Source: Phaeodactylum tricornutum CCAP 1055/1 (Eukaryota; Bacillariophyta; Bacillariophyceae; Surirellales; Neidiaceae). Taken from it: DNA of 64,000 nt. Under the pieces are notes generated by a model that saw only the letters and a program-made list of their open reading frames with translations, was not told the origin of the DNA and ran no database searches. Position 1 is the first letter of the stretch. Every line of letters begins with the position of its first letter. Positions 49,374 to 60,107 of the stretch are shown piece after piece. The stretch is from NCBI RefSeq assembly GCF_000150955.2, contig NC_011673.1, forward strand, positions 248,001-312,000, given 5' to 3'. The position numbers and the translations under genes are program-made.

Positions 49374-50531
49374 TCAAGATGGAGGCGATGGCTTTGGCTT
49401 AAAGAAGGATGCAATTCCACTAGTTTTGATTTTGGTCTTTTTCGTCGGAGTTTGGCTGTTTTGATGACTCTTCGCATTCCGTTTCGACAGAGAGGTAGGT
49501 GGTTTCTTGCGCGACGGGGATCTAGACGGTGAAGAATCCAATTTCTTGTCATTTTCCATCACGGCGAAAAACGATTGAATCGATTTTGGCTGCGGCAGTG
49601 CCTTAATAGCTTCCGACGAGCGAAATTTGGGTTTCGACATTTCCGACGTCACGGCATGCCAAGCCAAAAGGTTGTCTTTTGTATTTCGAGAGGCGTCTTC
49701 TAACTTGCGGTGGCATCTTTGCGTTGGATGTCGCAACCATTCCCAGGCCAAAGCGTCCTCCCATACACAAACTGGCATACGAGTATGTAGCCATTGTAGT
49801 GGCGGACAAGCTTCCGTGGTCACTATTGTGAAAGTATCGAGCGTATCGCCGTCCGCCAGTCCAGTAGGAACACTTGTCCATAAGCCCGCCAATAAAAGAT
49901 ACGGCCGAGAGGATGCTTTACAGTCAGTAGGAAGTCCCCGTTGCCTATTTTCTTCTGCTTTTTGGTTTTCGTGTTGCTTGCGGTAAACGAAATAAGGCTG
50001 TTTCTTTCCCACGACAGTTTTCCATTCAAAAAATCCGTCTACCGCAATCAAGCAGGTCTTGCCTGATGTCGCGAGTCGTCCAAAGGTCGGCTTGGTATAA
50101 AGGGTATCAGAACGAGCGTTGAACATAAGATTGCTAAAATGCTTGCCCATGCCGTCCTCGATCGGCTTCTCTTCGCTTCCACCCCGTGTTATTAAGCCCC
50201 AAGTCTTTCGCGTTGCGCGAACAGTGTCAAATTTGTCTTTCCAAAAGACGACTGCATCCATCCCAGGGCTGAGATTAAAATTGTTGCGCAACTCAGAAGA
50301 CTCGTTGTCATGCAACGAAGAAAACATGGATTCCTTGACCACAGATAATGGCTTTGAGGATGAAGAGCTTCTTTGAGCATCAGTAGATTCCATGTGTTGC
50401 TGTTGCTTCTCTGGCCCCGAAAAATTCGTCGTACTACCAGCGTTCGACTTTGACGTAGTCTCGAGAGCTATTCCTAAACTTTTCGCGGCAGCTCGGACGG
50501 CATCTCCTGTTTGTGCGGTTCGGCCACACAT
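49374..50531 (-). CDS. HMCES: HMCES/YedK-type SRAP abasic-site protein
   Basis: A 385-aa SRAP-domain protein. HMCES forms a covalent DNA-protein crosslink with abasic sites in single-stranded DNA through Cys2 and shields them during replication. Here MCGRTAQ keeps Cys2 directly after Met. Later: NFNLSPGMDAVVFW (asparagine region), FSNLMFNARSDTLYTKP, CLIAVDGFFEWK (catalytic Glu), FTIVTTEACPPLQWLHTRMP with the catalytic His. An insert rich in Ser/Gln lies at about residues 30-75, within the N-terminal part. The C-terminal about 90 residues are basic and carry two FF-ending motifs (KSIQSFFAV and SGIASFFKPK) resembling degenerate PCNA-binding boxes. ATG 50531; single exon. Confidence 0.9.
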   Translation of the reverse strand: MCGRTAQTGDAVRAAAKSLGIALETTSKSNAGSTTNFSGPEKQQQHMESTDAQRSSSSSKPLSVVKESMFSSLHDNESSELRNNFNLSPGMDAVVFWKDKFDTVRATRKTWGLITRGGSEEKPIEDGMGKHFSNLMFNARSDTLYTKPTFGRLATSGKTCLIAVDGFFEWKTVVGKKQPYFVYRKQHENQKAEENRQRGLPTDCKASSRPYLLLAGLWTSVPTGLADGDTLDTFTIVTTEACPPLQWLHTRMPVCVWEDALAWEWLRHPTQRCHRKLEDASRNTKDNLLAWHAVTSEMSKPKFRSSEAIKALPQPKSIQSFFAVMENDKKLDSSPSRSPSRKKPPTSLSKRNAKSHQNSQTPTKKTKIKTSGIASFFKPKPSPPS

Positions 50532-51819
50532 GTTTGCCGTCGTCCGGCTGGACTAGGATAAAGCAAATGATCCTGAGTGCTGATCAAACGTAGCGAGCAC
50601 GGCCGACGATCCAGGACGGAACAACTGACGCACTAGTAGACACTGGCAATCCCAGTATTTGTGCCATGGTCTACATCATAGAGCGCAGGACAGCGGCTAT
50701 TCGGAACCCCTAACTTTATCCCACGATATGTCAGGGATCGAAGGTCCTCCGTACGAGAGCAAATAAGTACTGTGAGTGTCATACCGATGGGTCACTCGCT
50801 GCCGGCCAATAATTGCAAACTTTGAAGCCTTTTTGCGCTTTCGATTCTCTTACAGTTAGTCAACTCTACTAGCTAGCTAAAGGGGCATGGCTGTCCATGG
50901 CAAACATGAACCTTACATTAGATCCTTTCACGGAAAGCTCGGTTCGCAGTATTGACATTTTTCCCAAGTCACGTGCTAAAGAGATCGTTAACAGAAGCGA
51001 ATCTGCAACAATCGAGTTTCTGAAAAATATAGTCCACAAGCAAATTATTCGCATTAAATACAAAAAATTCGTGCTGCTGGCGACTCTTAGACATAGAAAC
51101 TTCAAACGTGGATTGTATGCTGCGACAAACAAGAACCCCAACGACATCGTAGGGAATCCTATGTTTATGTTACCGTTAGTTTGGCGTTTGGAGCATGACA
51201 CCATTCTGCGGTGGATGGGCCTCTCGCGACGGACGAAAACAACTGCCGGTAGTACAGACGGCAGAATGAGATACAGAGGTTTTTGTTGGACTCTGACCCG
51301 ACCGTGTAACCTCTGTATTTGCAGTGGGAAGGAAAACGAGGGCCTTCTCTTGACGTAGTACATAGTTTTGCTCCTAGTGTAATCAGCATCATCGTTTCCT
51401 ATCTTTTTGGAGTGTACATTACGAACCATTTTCTTCTCTAAGCATAGCAGTGTATGCGCCTCAACGGCCCCTCCAAGTCCACCATTAAGCGTCGCGAGAG
51501 AACAGCTCACCTCGTTAGTCCGCCAACATCATTGACAGCCCCTCATTTTACCTCCAAGTACGACTCACTGTCAACCACTTTTTCCCCGCGTTGTTGGTAA
51601 ACTCTATTTTAGAGAAGTTGCGTTGACTATCCATCAACCTCTTATACAAAGGGCTTGCTTTCCCTTACATTAGTCGGATTTCAAGAGTCAGTGCATTTGC
51701 AAATACGAGCGAAAGAACTCAAATCCTTCCATTGCCACGTTTGCTTTTGACAAGAAAACTGCAGGAAGTACACGAAGGATAACGACGAAACTTTTGTCAC
51801 ATTTGCTTGCGACCATAGC
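50532..51819. other. Long gap, HMCES / Mei2-like
   Basis: 1288 bp between two divergent starts, so it contains both promoters. Heptamers at 50769-50775, 50850-50856 and 51567-51573. The doubtful ORF at 50897-51358 is entered separately. Confidence 0.4.
50897..51358 (+). CDS. Possible orphan 153-aa protein
   Basis: An ATG-started frame with coding-like codon usage, beginning MANMNLTLDPFTESSVRSID and ending in a Cys-containing tail (RPCNLCICSGKENEGLL). The middle is basic (IRIKYKKFVLLATLRHRNFK). The opposite strand is also open over most of this span, which weakens both. No family recognised. Confidence 0.3.
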   Translation: MANMNLTLDPFTESSVRSIDIFPKSRAKEIVNRSESATIEFLKNIVHKQIIRIKYKKFVLLATLRHRNFKRGLYAATNKNPNDIVGNPMFMLPLVWRLEHDTILRWMGLSRRTKTTAGSTDGRMRYRGFCWTLTRPCNLCICSGKENEGLLLT

Positions 51820-54507
51820 ATGAACGGAACAACGCCCGGGGGGTCTATTCCCTTGCAAAAAGGCGAGATTGATCACCACTCGCATACGGACGAGTTCGAG
51901 CGCCCCTTGTCCGCTCCTCCGCCCCCAGGTTTCGGCAGCGGTTTAGAAGAACGAAATCGGATTGCATCATCACTCTTTTGGCCGCAACCGGCCGCTCAAC
52001 AAGAAAATCCTCATGCGCAATCACAAAAGACCGCCTCGACTTCTTCATCGAAAGACGGTACAGATACAGATTCGGGCAAACGCCGGACCTCCTCCTTCAG
52101 CAACTTGGCCGCAGTGCTGGGTACAGGCCTTGCCCAATCAATGGAAGATGCGACACACGAAGCCGCCCAACAGCAATTGCACCTACAGCATCATCATGAG
52201 GCCCTTTTGAACAACAGCAATAAGGATGATTTGAATTTACACCGTCAAACTCGACACGCGGCTTCTCGTTTGATCGGAGCGTCGCCTCCGAATTATGGTG
52301 ATTTATTGCTACGTGCTCCTACTGGCAATCACGCTCTCGGTGGCGCCCCGGCGTCTTTGTTTGATTCACGATTGTACACAAAAAGCACTAATCCCACGAC
52401 GAAGACATCGCCCTCATCATCGTTGGCCCAGGCTGCGGCGGCTGGAGGATCCCGCCACCTCAGCAGTCACGATGGGACCGCTATGAGTTCCTTTGGCTTT
52501 CCCACCTCGCTTAGCAATCCTTCGCCCTCTGTAGATTTTTCCGGCGACAGGCAACATTTGCTGCACAATCATACTAAAGACGCTCCAATGGAAATGTTTT
52601 CTGGACATAATGCTGCTCGCCGGGCCAAAGAAATTGTTACGGACCTGAGCGAACCAGAGAACGAGTCCCAGTATACAAGTGGACATCGCAGTTTGCCGTC
52701 AAAGTTAAATCACAACAACGGTACTAACCACAATAGCGGTATTCCGGAACTGGAAGAACACATGTCGGGTTTGTGGTCGACCAATGCACGCGAGTTTAAA
52801 CCATCCAACTTCAACGATGGTGCGTCGGCAGCTTCGTCTATTTCCGATACCGTCGGTGCCGGCACCGAAGTTTCTGCCCGCCAAGCTGAAAGCGAACTTC
52901 GGCCTTATTTATGGGATGTGGATCGGAACAGATCATCTCGAACCTTAGCCGTTTTGCACAGTTCTTGGTTGCGCACGCCAGATGTCCGCAATGCGTGTGA
53001 AACATTTGGGGTACTCGAAAGTTTTCGGGCCGATTTCAGCACGAAAGGAATCTTCTTTGTGTCCTATTATGACATTCGGTCTGCTCAATATGCAGCTATT
53101 GAGTTGCAACCCATTCTACAGCGTCTGGCTGTGGTTCAGGGCAGTAGTGACGAAGTTATGGTACGCTACTGCTTGCCCCTCAATGCCAGTTCACAGTTTG
53201 ACGAATCGCAAGTCAATATTCACGATCTGCCCGATGAAGTCGACGAGCATGCTTTGACGCATATGTTGTCCAGCTACGGTGCTGTGCGGAGCATTATTCC
53301 GCAAGGAGAAGGATCATTCGTGGTAGAGTTCCAAAACGTTCAGGATGCGAAACAGGCATTGCTGGAAATGGAAAGCTCTCAACCTTACGGGTCAAATGTA
53401 ACTGTCGAAGTTGGTCTTAGAAATCCTACGGAACGCAAACGAGGCCGTGAACTTTTGACAGTGATATCACGATGGCGACACGGGTCTCGCAATACTTCCA
53501 ATATTTCTGGTGTGGGGGCGGCTCAAAAATACACCAGTATGCAACAGCAAAGCTCATGCTCGTCAAGCGATCGTTGGAGACCACTCTCAGTTAACAGTGG
53601 AGCCTCGCTACCCGGTATGTCTGCAGATCGGACGTTTGGTGGGGGTGGAGCATACGGACGCGCCCAAGAAGTGCCGACAAGTACGACACAGTTGATTCTT
53701 GGTCAGGATGGACGATACATGCAAGTGGTCGTGCAGAACCCTCCTTTTCCCGGGATGGATCATCGACAAGCACCTCATCAGCAGATTGTGCATGGACCGA
53801 ACGGCCAGATTTATATAACGAGTGTTCCACAAATGGGCCATCAGGGCGGACCTGTTTATTTACAGTCGCAGCACCAGGCATTTCCTGGTGAAATGGCAGC
53901 GAAATCAGGTTACACAGACGGCCCTCGCCGACAGAACGGTTCCGTGAGCTCACACTATTCGTTACACTATATTAGTGACGCGAATTCAGCCAGCGGTTTG
54001 TCCGGACGATCCCATCGATCTTCGCATTCCGCCAGCGAAGACAAGGATAATCGTCATTTGACGATGGACTTGGACGCTGTGGAGGTTGGGCATGACACTC
54101 GAACCTCTTTGATGGTCAGAAACATACCCAATAAGTACACCCAGCAGATGCTTCTTACCGAGTTTATGGACAACGGCCACGGCCCTGGAGTCATCGATTT
54201 TTTCTATTTGCCAATCGATTTCAAAAACAGGTGCAACAGAGGCTACGCTTTCATCAACTTTGTGGACTTTAAGGACATTCTACCGTTTCACCGTCGCTAT
54301 TTCGGAAAGCACTGGCGGACTTTCAACAGTGACAAGATCTGTGACATAACCTACGCACGAATTCAAGGCAAGGGCGCCATGCTGAAGCGATTTGAGAATT
54401 CGGCACTGATGGAAAAGGATGATGAGTACAAGCCTCTCGTTTTTGTGAGCGATGGTCCAGAAAAGGGCCAGCGCCTTCCCTTTCCTGATCCCAACAAGCT
54501 AACGTAG
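51820..54507 (+). CDS. Mei2-like RNA-binding protein
   Basis: An 895-aa protein with the Mei2 three-RRM order. The N-terminal 350 residues are Ser/Gln/His-rich. RRM1 starts near 360 (SSRTLAVLHSSWLRTPDVRN then GIFFVSYYDIRSAQYAAIEL), RRM2 near 464 (QVNIHDLPDEVDEHALTHML then GSFVVEFQNVQDAKQALLEM). A long Gln/Gly/His linker follows. The Mei2-specific RRM3 starts near 761: TSLMVRNIPNKYTQQMLLTE, FMDNGHGPGVIDFFYLPIDF, NRGYAFINFVDFKDILPFHR, DICDITYARIQGKGAM-like core and a QRLPFPDP tail. In fission yeast Mei2 drives meiosis; in plants AML proteins act in meiosis and growth. Here the role is not known. Single large exon. Confidence 0.92.
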   Translation: MNGTTPGGSIPLQKGEIDHHSHTDEFERPLSAPPPPGFGSGLEERNRIASSLFWPQPAAQQENPHAQSQKTASTSSSKDGTDTDSGKRRTSSFSNLAAVLGTGLAQSMEDATHEAAQQQLHLQHHHEALLNNSNKDDLNLHRQTRHAASRLIGASPPNYGDLLLRAPTGNHALGGAPASLFDSRLYTKSTNPTTKTSPSSSLAQAAAAGGSRHLSSHDGTAMSSFGFPTSLSNPSPSVDFSGDRQHLLHNHTKDAPMEMFSGHNAARRAKEIVTDLSEPENESQYTSGHRSLPSKLNHNNGTNHNSGIPELEEHMSGLWSTNAREFKPSNFNDGASAASSISDTVGAGTEVSARQAESELRPYLWDVDRNRSSRTLAVLHSSWLRTPDVRNACETFGVLESFRADFSTKGIFFVSYYDIRSAQYAAIELQPILQRLAVVQGSSDEVMVRYCLPLNASSQFDESQVNIHDLPDEVDEHALTHMLSSYGAVRSIIPQGEGSFVVEFQNVQDAKQALLEMESSQPYGSNVTVEVGLRNPTERKRGRELLTVISRWRHGSRNTSNISGVGAAQKYTSMQQQSSCSSSDRWRPLSVNSGASLPGMSADRTFGGGGAYGRAQEVPTSTTQLILGQDGRYMQVVVQNPPFPGMDHRQAPHQQIVHGPNGQIYITSVPQMGHQGGPVYLQSQHQAFPGEMAAKSGYTDGPRRQNGSVSSHYSLHYISDANSASGLSGRSHRSSHSASEDKDNRHLTMDLDAVEVGHDTRTSLMVRNIPNKYTQQMLLTEFMDNGHGPGVIDFFYLPIDFKNRCNRGYAFINFVDFKDILPFHRRYFGKHWRTFNSDKICDITYARIQGKGAMLKRFENSALMEKDDEYKPLVFVSDGPEKGQRLPFPDPNKLT

Positions 54508-55187
54508 CCCGAACCACCTCTATTTTACATCATCAAACATAGAAGACAGATTTAGACCATGCGATCGCAAAGATAGACAATCCGCTCGGTTTTGTTTAAT
54601 CAACTCATTTTGATACACGAGTTGCTTAGCTAGACTTGTCTTCGTTAGCACCCGAAGAAAAAGAACGGCACTGGTGCTCTTTGAACTTTTTACCGTAAAC
54701 GCCTGATCAGCAGTTTTCACGTCGTTCGGCCCATTCAAGGGCCAGTCTGGAGATAAGGGGAACAAGACAGGCGAGTTTCTTGACAACGAGGTCCTTGCAC
54801 CTACTAGCGGGCTTCAGAGAAATAGTTTTACTTCGAATTTTTGTTCTCATTTTAGGTAGGTTCGATAGCGTCACATACATCTTTTCAGCAATCAAAACGA
54901 TCTAAATGTAGATGCTTTTTACAGCTACGCACAAAACTAGCTCATTTAAAGCTGTAGACCAATGACTTAGGCCAGTCAAAGTTTTTGATGTGACAGATGA
55001 CCCCAGGCCGGCCGAGCGTGATTGATCAATCGCAGAGTAAGAAAAACAAACATGGTGTCAAACTTAAGGCAAATGCTTATCCAAAATAAACAGGAATCAC
55101 TACTTTCTTTTTTTGCGGAGAAGCACAATCTACCCCATTGTGAGCAACTCTTAGCCGCTCCTACGGTACTTTGATGGAAGCAAAATT
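54508..55187. other. Convergent gap, Mei2-like / HIS7
   Basis: 680 bp between converging stops. The minus-strand frame 54520-54786 has no ATG and is not called. Nothing else recognised. Confidence 0.35.
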
Positions 55188-57075
55188 TTACGAGCTTTTC
55201 CTGGTTGCAGTGCCGTGGGCATGCATCGCTGCCTTGACATCTTCAATTTCGACCTCCCTACGATGGAACATACCGGCTGCTAGAGCCGCTTGGACGTTTG
55301 TTTTCGAGAAAACATCGGTAAAGTGCCCCGGCGTTCCGGCACCGCTGCTAGCAATAACGGGGATCGACACCGCTCTGGAGACAGCTCTCATCAATGACAA
55401 GTCAAATCCATTGCATTGGCCATCCATATCGATGCAGTTCAGCATAATTTCGCCCGCTCCAAGAGCTTCGCACGCTTTGCAAACCGTTACGGCACAAATA
55501 TTTCGGGCCTCCCGGCCTCCTTTTACCGTACATTGATACCAGCACAAACGCTCTCCGGTCGGCCCCAACTGGTCATCACCCAACTCAACAACGACGTGCT
55601 TTGAATCTACCTCCTCCTTTGACTTTATGTACACTCGCTTAGGATCGATAGAGACAACAACCGCCTGCACTCCATACACACGAGAAATCATTTCAATGGA
55701 GGTTGTTCCAGTCTTCGTCCCGCCCGAAGCAACGTATGCCTCGGCGGCGTGCACCGCGTCGCTGCCCATACTCACCTGTTTGAAAATAAATTGTCAGGAA
55801 CATTTGTTTCAAAGCTGTCAATCAAGGGCTTCAAAGACACACCTTATCGGCTCCGGCACGAAAATAGCGCGATGCTACCTCCAGTGCGGACCAAGTTCGC
55901 CCTGATATGGGCTCCGTGTAGCTGCGGATCCCTCCACCAACTGTCAAGGGAACGAAAATGTTCTTGGAGGCTTCTTCCAAAACTTGCAACATGGGCATAT
56001 CTTCGATGACACCCTGGCGGAAGCTTGTAATGTTCAGAAAGGCAATCTCGTCCGCACCCTCTTGATAATACCGACGAGCCAAGCTAACAGGCTTACCCAG
56101 GTTGCGAACACCGCCTCGTCCCTCCACAACACCCTCTTTGTGATTTTCACGGACGTCGTATTGATCTCCCTTGGTGACGACCAAATCGCCATGATCATTG
56201 CTGCGAACGTCCAGTGCCACAACAACTCGTTTCGTCAATTTTGTCTCTGTTTTAATGTCAGCGTCCAGGCTCCTAGTCTTATCAAGCGTTCCGGTTTCCA
56301 CTGCCTATACAATCCAACAAATGCACCTGTGTCAGCACAGAAAAGTGTCCAAGCGTAAACCTTGGCAAATTTTTCCAAGACACTCTGCAATACGAACCTC
56401 CAGAAATCCTTGCAGAACCTTCAACCCTGTCGATCCGCTCTTTTCCGGATGAAATTGCGTCGCCACGACGGATCCTCGCTGGATGGCACTGACGAATGGT
56501 TGGTCGCCGTACGTGGTAGTTGTCAAAATCCACTCCTTATTCTCTTCGATGACGGGCGCGTAAAAGGAATGCACAAAATACGTGTCTTCGTCGTCGGCTA
56601 CATACCGGAGCACCGGCGATTCCTGATGCACGATGCGTCCGTTCCAGCCAATATGGGGAACGGCGATCTTGGTTGAATCAAACTTGATCACCTTACCAGG
56701 AATAACACCCAAACCCGGAATGGCGGGTCGGCCGTCTTCGTGTTCGTCCGAACTTTCGAAAAGCGTCTGCATTCCTAGACAAATTCCCAAAAAAGGACGA
56801 TCGTGGGCGGACAAATAGGTCCGCAGTGGTCCATCGAAACCCTTTTCCTGCAAAACCCGCATAGCGGATCCGAACGAACCAACCCCGGGGAAGATGATGG
56901 CCTTGGCCTGTGCAATCTGTGCAGGATCTGTGATGTCTTCAATCTCGTAGCCGTTGGCGAGAATCGCATTCCGGACGGATCTAACGTTACCGGCGCCATA
57001 ATCCAGTAAGGAAACCTTGAACGATGGCATTCTTGCTTTTACAGATGGTGAAGGATTGCTTTGTTGACGGGGCAT
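55188..57075 (-). CDS. HIS7: Imidazole glycerol phosphate synthase, HisH-HisF fusion
   Basis: Bifunctional histidine-biosynthesis enzyme making IGP and AICAR from PRFAR and glutamine. Exons 57075-56398, 56304-55843, 55775-55188 (phase 0 throughout; total 575 aa, like yeast His7). The glutaminase half has [16 protein letters not shown], the oxyanion GVGSFG, catalytic Cys in [12 protein letters not shown], and His-Glu in [10 protein letters not shown]. The cyclase barrel has [66 protein letters not shown] joined to [29 protein letters not shown] and [12 protein letters not shown] with the catalytic Asp residues. No signal peptide is seen. The donor at 56397 is chosen because a later one would break frame. 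Confidence 0.92.
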
Positions 57076-57845
57076 GGTAGTTTCTTGTCATGCTCTACTC
57101 TAGAGAGGTGTCTGCATAATCCCGAGCACGTACCTCGACAATCGTCTCTCTGGGGTGCGGATCCCGGTCAGACCCGTTCGGCACGAATTTCCAGTAAGAC
57201 CAACTACTATTAGGTAGATGTGCTTCTGCCGAAACCAATCGAACTTTGACTGTTGACTGTGAATACAGCGACATCCAAAATGAGCGGCTGATCGGTTGAA
57301 CGTCTGTCCTGCTCCAGAAAAGATTGGCAAAAGATTGATTGTGAACCAGAACCGAGTGAAATTGAATGTGAATTCATTTTCGATTATGTTTACAGTTAAT
57401 TGATAAGTGCGTTTCCATGAATTTTGTATGATATTGAAGTATGTCGTAAGAAGGATCAATAATTGAGGATACGGCATCATTGGTAAACAAGTATTTATCT
57501 CCCCTGTGCAGAGTGGTGAAATGTTCAGTCCTGACATCCGGAGGGCAGAGATATTGCGGAGAAACTCAGAGGCTAGATTTTAACGAAGTCCGGCGACCAT
57601 AAGTAAAATATCACGAAAAAGCGAAAGGTGAGGCCTTTTCATTAGCAAGCGGGATTTCCAGAATTGCGAACAAAAAGGAAGCAGTGAGGAAAAAACTCGA
57701 GTCAATGCGATAGATATTTCACATTCCTTGCCCTTCCGCGAACAACAAGGAACAGTAAGCTTGAGACAAGTCCTGACTGTAAGTATCGAAGCAGACCAAA
57801 CAAAGATACCACAAACACAATATTCCAGCGCAGTTTATAACCAAC
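57076..57845. promoter_or_regulatory. Divergent promoter region, HIS7 / ABCG
   Basis: 770 bp between divergent starts. Heptamers at 57256-57262 (ACTGTGA), 57390-57396 (TTACAGT) and 57776-57782 (ACTGTAA). Antisense ORFs are unsupported. Confidence 0.4.
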
Positions 57846-59972
57846 ATGTCGGCCGAGGAGGAACAAAAACACGACGATGACCCTGTCGCTGAAGAAGATG
57901 GCACCGGTGTCGTCATCGAGAACCCCTCGACCAGCAAGATGGGTACTTCTAATCATCGCTCCACACACAGTCAGGGAATGGAAAGTTCTGTGCTCCGCTT
58001 CAAAAACGTCAATTTTGTGGTGGGCAAGAAAGATAAGCAAAAGAGTATTCTCACGGATGTGTCTGGAACAGTGAAATGGGGTCGTAAGTGTCTATCTGTG
58101 GAGTACTTCTCCTCCTCGTACAATCTCTAGATTCTCACCCGTTTCGCGACGTACCGTTCGCAAACCATCAATGCGTGCCCCACAGATGTCCTCGCCATTA
58201 TGGGACCGTCCGGTGCTGGTAAGACGACTCTCGTTTCCGCCTTGACCTTGGAAGGATTGTATGGAGAAGCGACTGGAAAGGTTACCCTCAACGGCGTTCC
58301 GTTGACTGACAAGATTTTCAAATCACACTGTTATGTTGTCAAGCAACACGATAAACATTGGCCGTACTTGACCTGTCGTGAAACACTTATGTTCGCAGCC
58401 GAACTCTACGATGTTGCTGTCAATCGTGCCGAAATGGCTTTGGTAGTGGACGAGATTCTCGACAAGATGGGCCTGAAAGTTTGCGAAAATACCCGCAACG
58501 GAAGTTTGTCCGGTGGACAGCGTCGTCGCCTTTCCATCGGAATCGCTCTACTGAAGCAGCCCACAATGCTTTTCCTGGACGAGCCAACGTCTGGTTTGGA
58601 TGCGGCGTCAGCTTCTAACATTATGAGAGAGATTGTCCGGGTGGCCAAAGAAGAACGTCTTATCATTATCTGCACCATCCATCAGCCTTCCACTAAAGTA
58701 TACCAAGGTTTTGATGAACTCATGCTCATGTCGCGAGGCCGCGAGGCCTTTAGTGGAGACGTGAACGAAGCGATCCCTTACTTCGAAAGCATCGGCCATC
58801 CGTGTCCTCCGGCAACAAATCCTGCGGAGTTTTTTTTGGATCTTGTCAACTCGGATTTCTCCGATGAGTCCGTTGTTACAGGCATTCTCAACACGTGGCA
58901 AGAAAAGCGACCCGGCGGAGGAAACTCTTCGCACCACAAGAAAGGATTTGACGACGAAGAACAGCAAGGGGTTGTAGACATGAAGCGTGCCCCTTTGAGA
59001 AAGGAACTTATGATTATGTTCCGTCGCCATGGAGCCCTGATTGTGCGCGATCCTATTTTGTAAGAAACTCACAATGTTGATGGTACAAGTTGCTTGCAAG
59101 GTTTTAGGGGTTGACTAATTTGTTTGTTTCCTCCTTCTTTGTACTTTGTAAGATACATCGGTCGATGTCTCATCTTCTTCGTATCTTGTCTGATCTTTGC
59201 CATTGTCTACTGGAATGCTCGTGATTTCACTCAGGATCAAGCCATCAATAAAATGTGGGTCAGCATCTGGTTCGTTGGTGTTCCATCAAACATGGGAGTC
59301 GTTGCTGTCTACGCCCTCAATGATGAATTCAAGTCGATTCTCCGGGAGACCAAAAATGGAATGGTGACAGGGATCAGCTATGTACTTGCCAAATTCATTC
59401 TTGTTCTACCGCTCTTTTTCGTCTTTGCCATTTTTTCACTGGGTATTCCATCCTACGCGGTTCAAGATGTTCCCGCAGAGTCGTTTGGTATCTGCGTATT
59501 GTTGTTCGCCTGTCTCATGTTCGTCTTTGAATCCTTGGCGGAGATGCTTTCGGTTTGGTTTGAAGATCCTATCCTAGGCATGCTTCAGTTTATGAATTTT
59601 TGGTTTGCCTCTTTCTTGTTTGGTGGCTTCCTAATTCCGTTGGATGACTTGTACTGGCCTTTTGAACTCTTCTACTACATAATGCCGTACAGCTACTACG
59701 TACGCAGTAACATCTACGAAACATTCTCCGCCTCGACCTTTGAAGCCTGCACAAATCAAGGAGTGTCCGCTGTATGCGTGAACTCAACGTCTGGAATCGA
59801 AGTCCTCGGAGATCTCGAACGGTTCTTTCCTGTCTTATCAACCGAAAACAGTACCGTATTTGACTTGGGCATTCTGTTGTTGATTGGAGCCGTCTACAAG
59901 GTCTTATATATCATCGGTATCCTTTACAAGACTTCCCTAGTTGCTCCAATCAAGAATGTCGAAGGACTCTAA
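57846..59972 (+). CDS. ABCG half-size transporter
   Basis: A 643-aa reverse-orientation ABC half-transporter. Exons 57846-58083, 58186-59059, 59153-59972; the first junction rebuilds KWG then HVLAIMGPSGAGKTTLVSAL (Walker A near 88-96). The Q-loop region is CYVVKQHDKHWPYLTCRET, the signature GSLSGGQRRRLSIGIALLKQ, and Walker B MLFLDEPTSGLDAASA, with the H-loop in ICTIHQPSTKVY. The membrane half has six segments, including LIFFVSCLIFAIVYWNARDF and MFVFESLAEMLSV. ABCG half-transporters pair to export lipids, sterols or small molecules; nothing here names the substrate. No plastid or mitochondrial signal. An acidic N-terminus precedes the domain. Confidence 0.9.
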
Positions 59973-60107
59973 GATTATTCGTAAAGGGAGCTTTGTTATA
60001 CGAGGCAGTGCTGAATGATGCGTTTTAACTTTACATATTTGTTACTAATGAATTCACAGTCCTTTCGCTTCCCCTGCTGCTTTACTGTTAGCGCATACAC
60101 GTGTGGG

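Noticed and set aside
50869-51510. Minus-strand 213-codon ORF in the HMCES/Mei2 gap
   Set aside because: Its composition looks less protein-like than the plus-strand frame it covers, and nothing matches a family.
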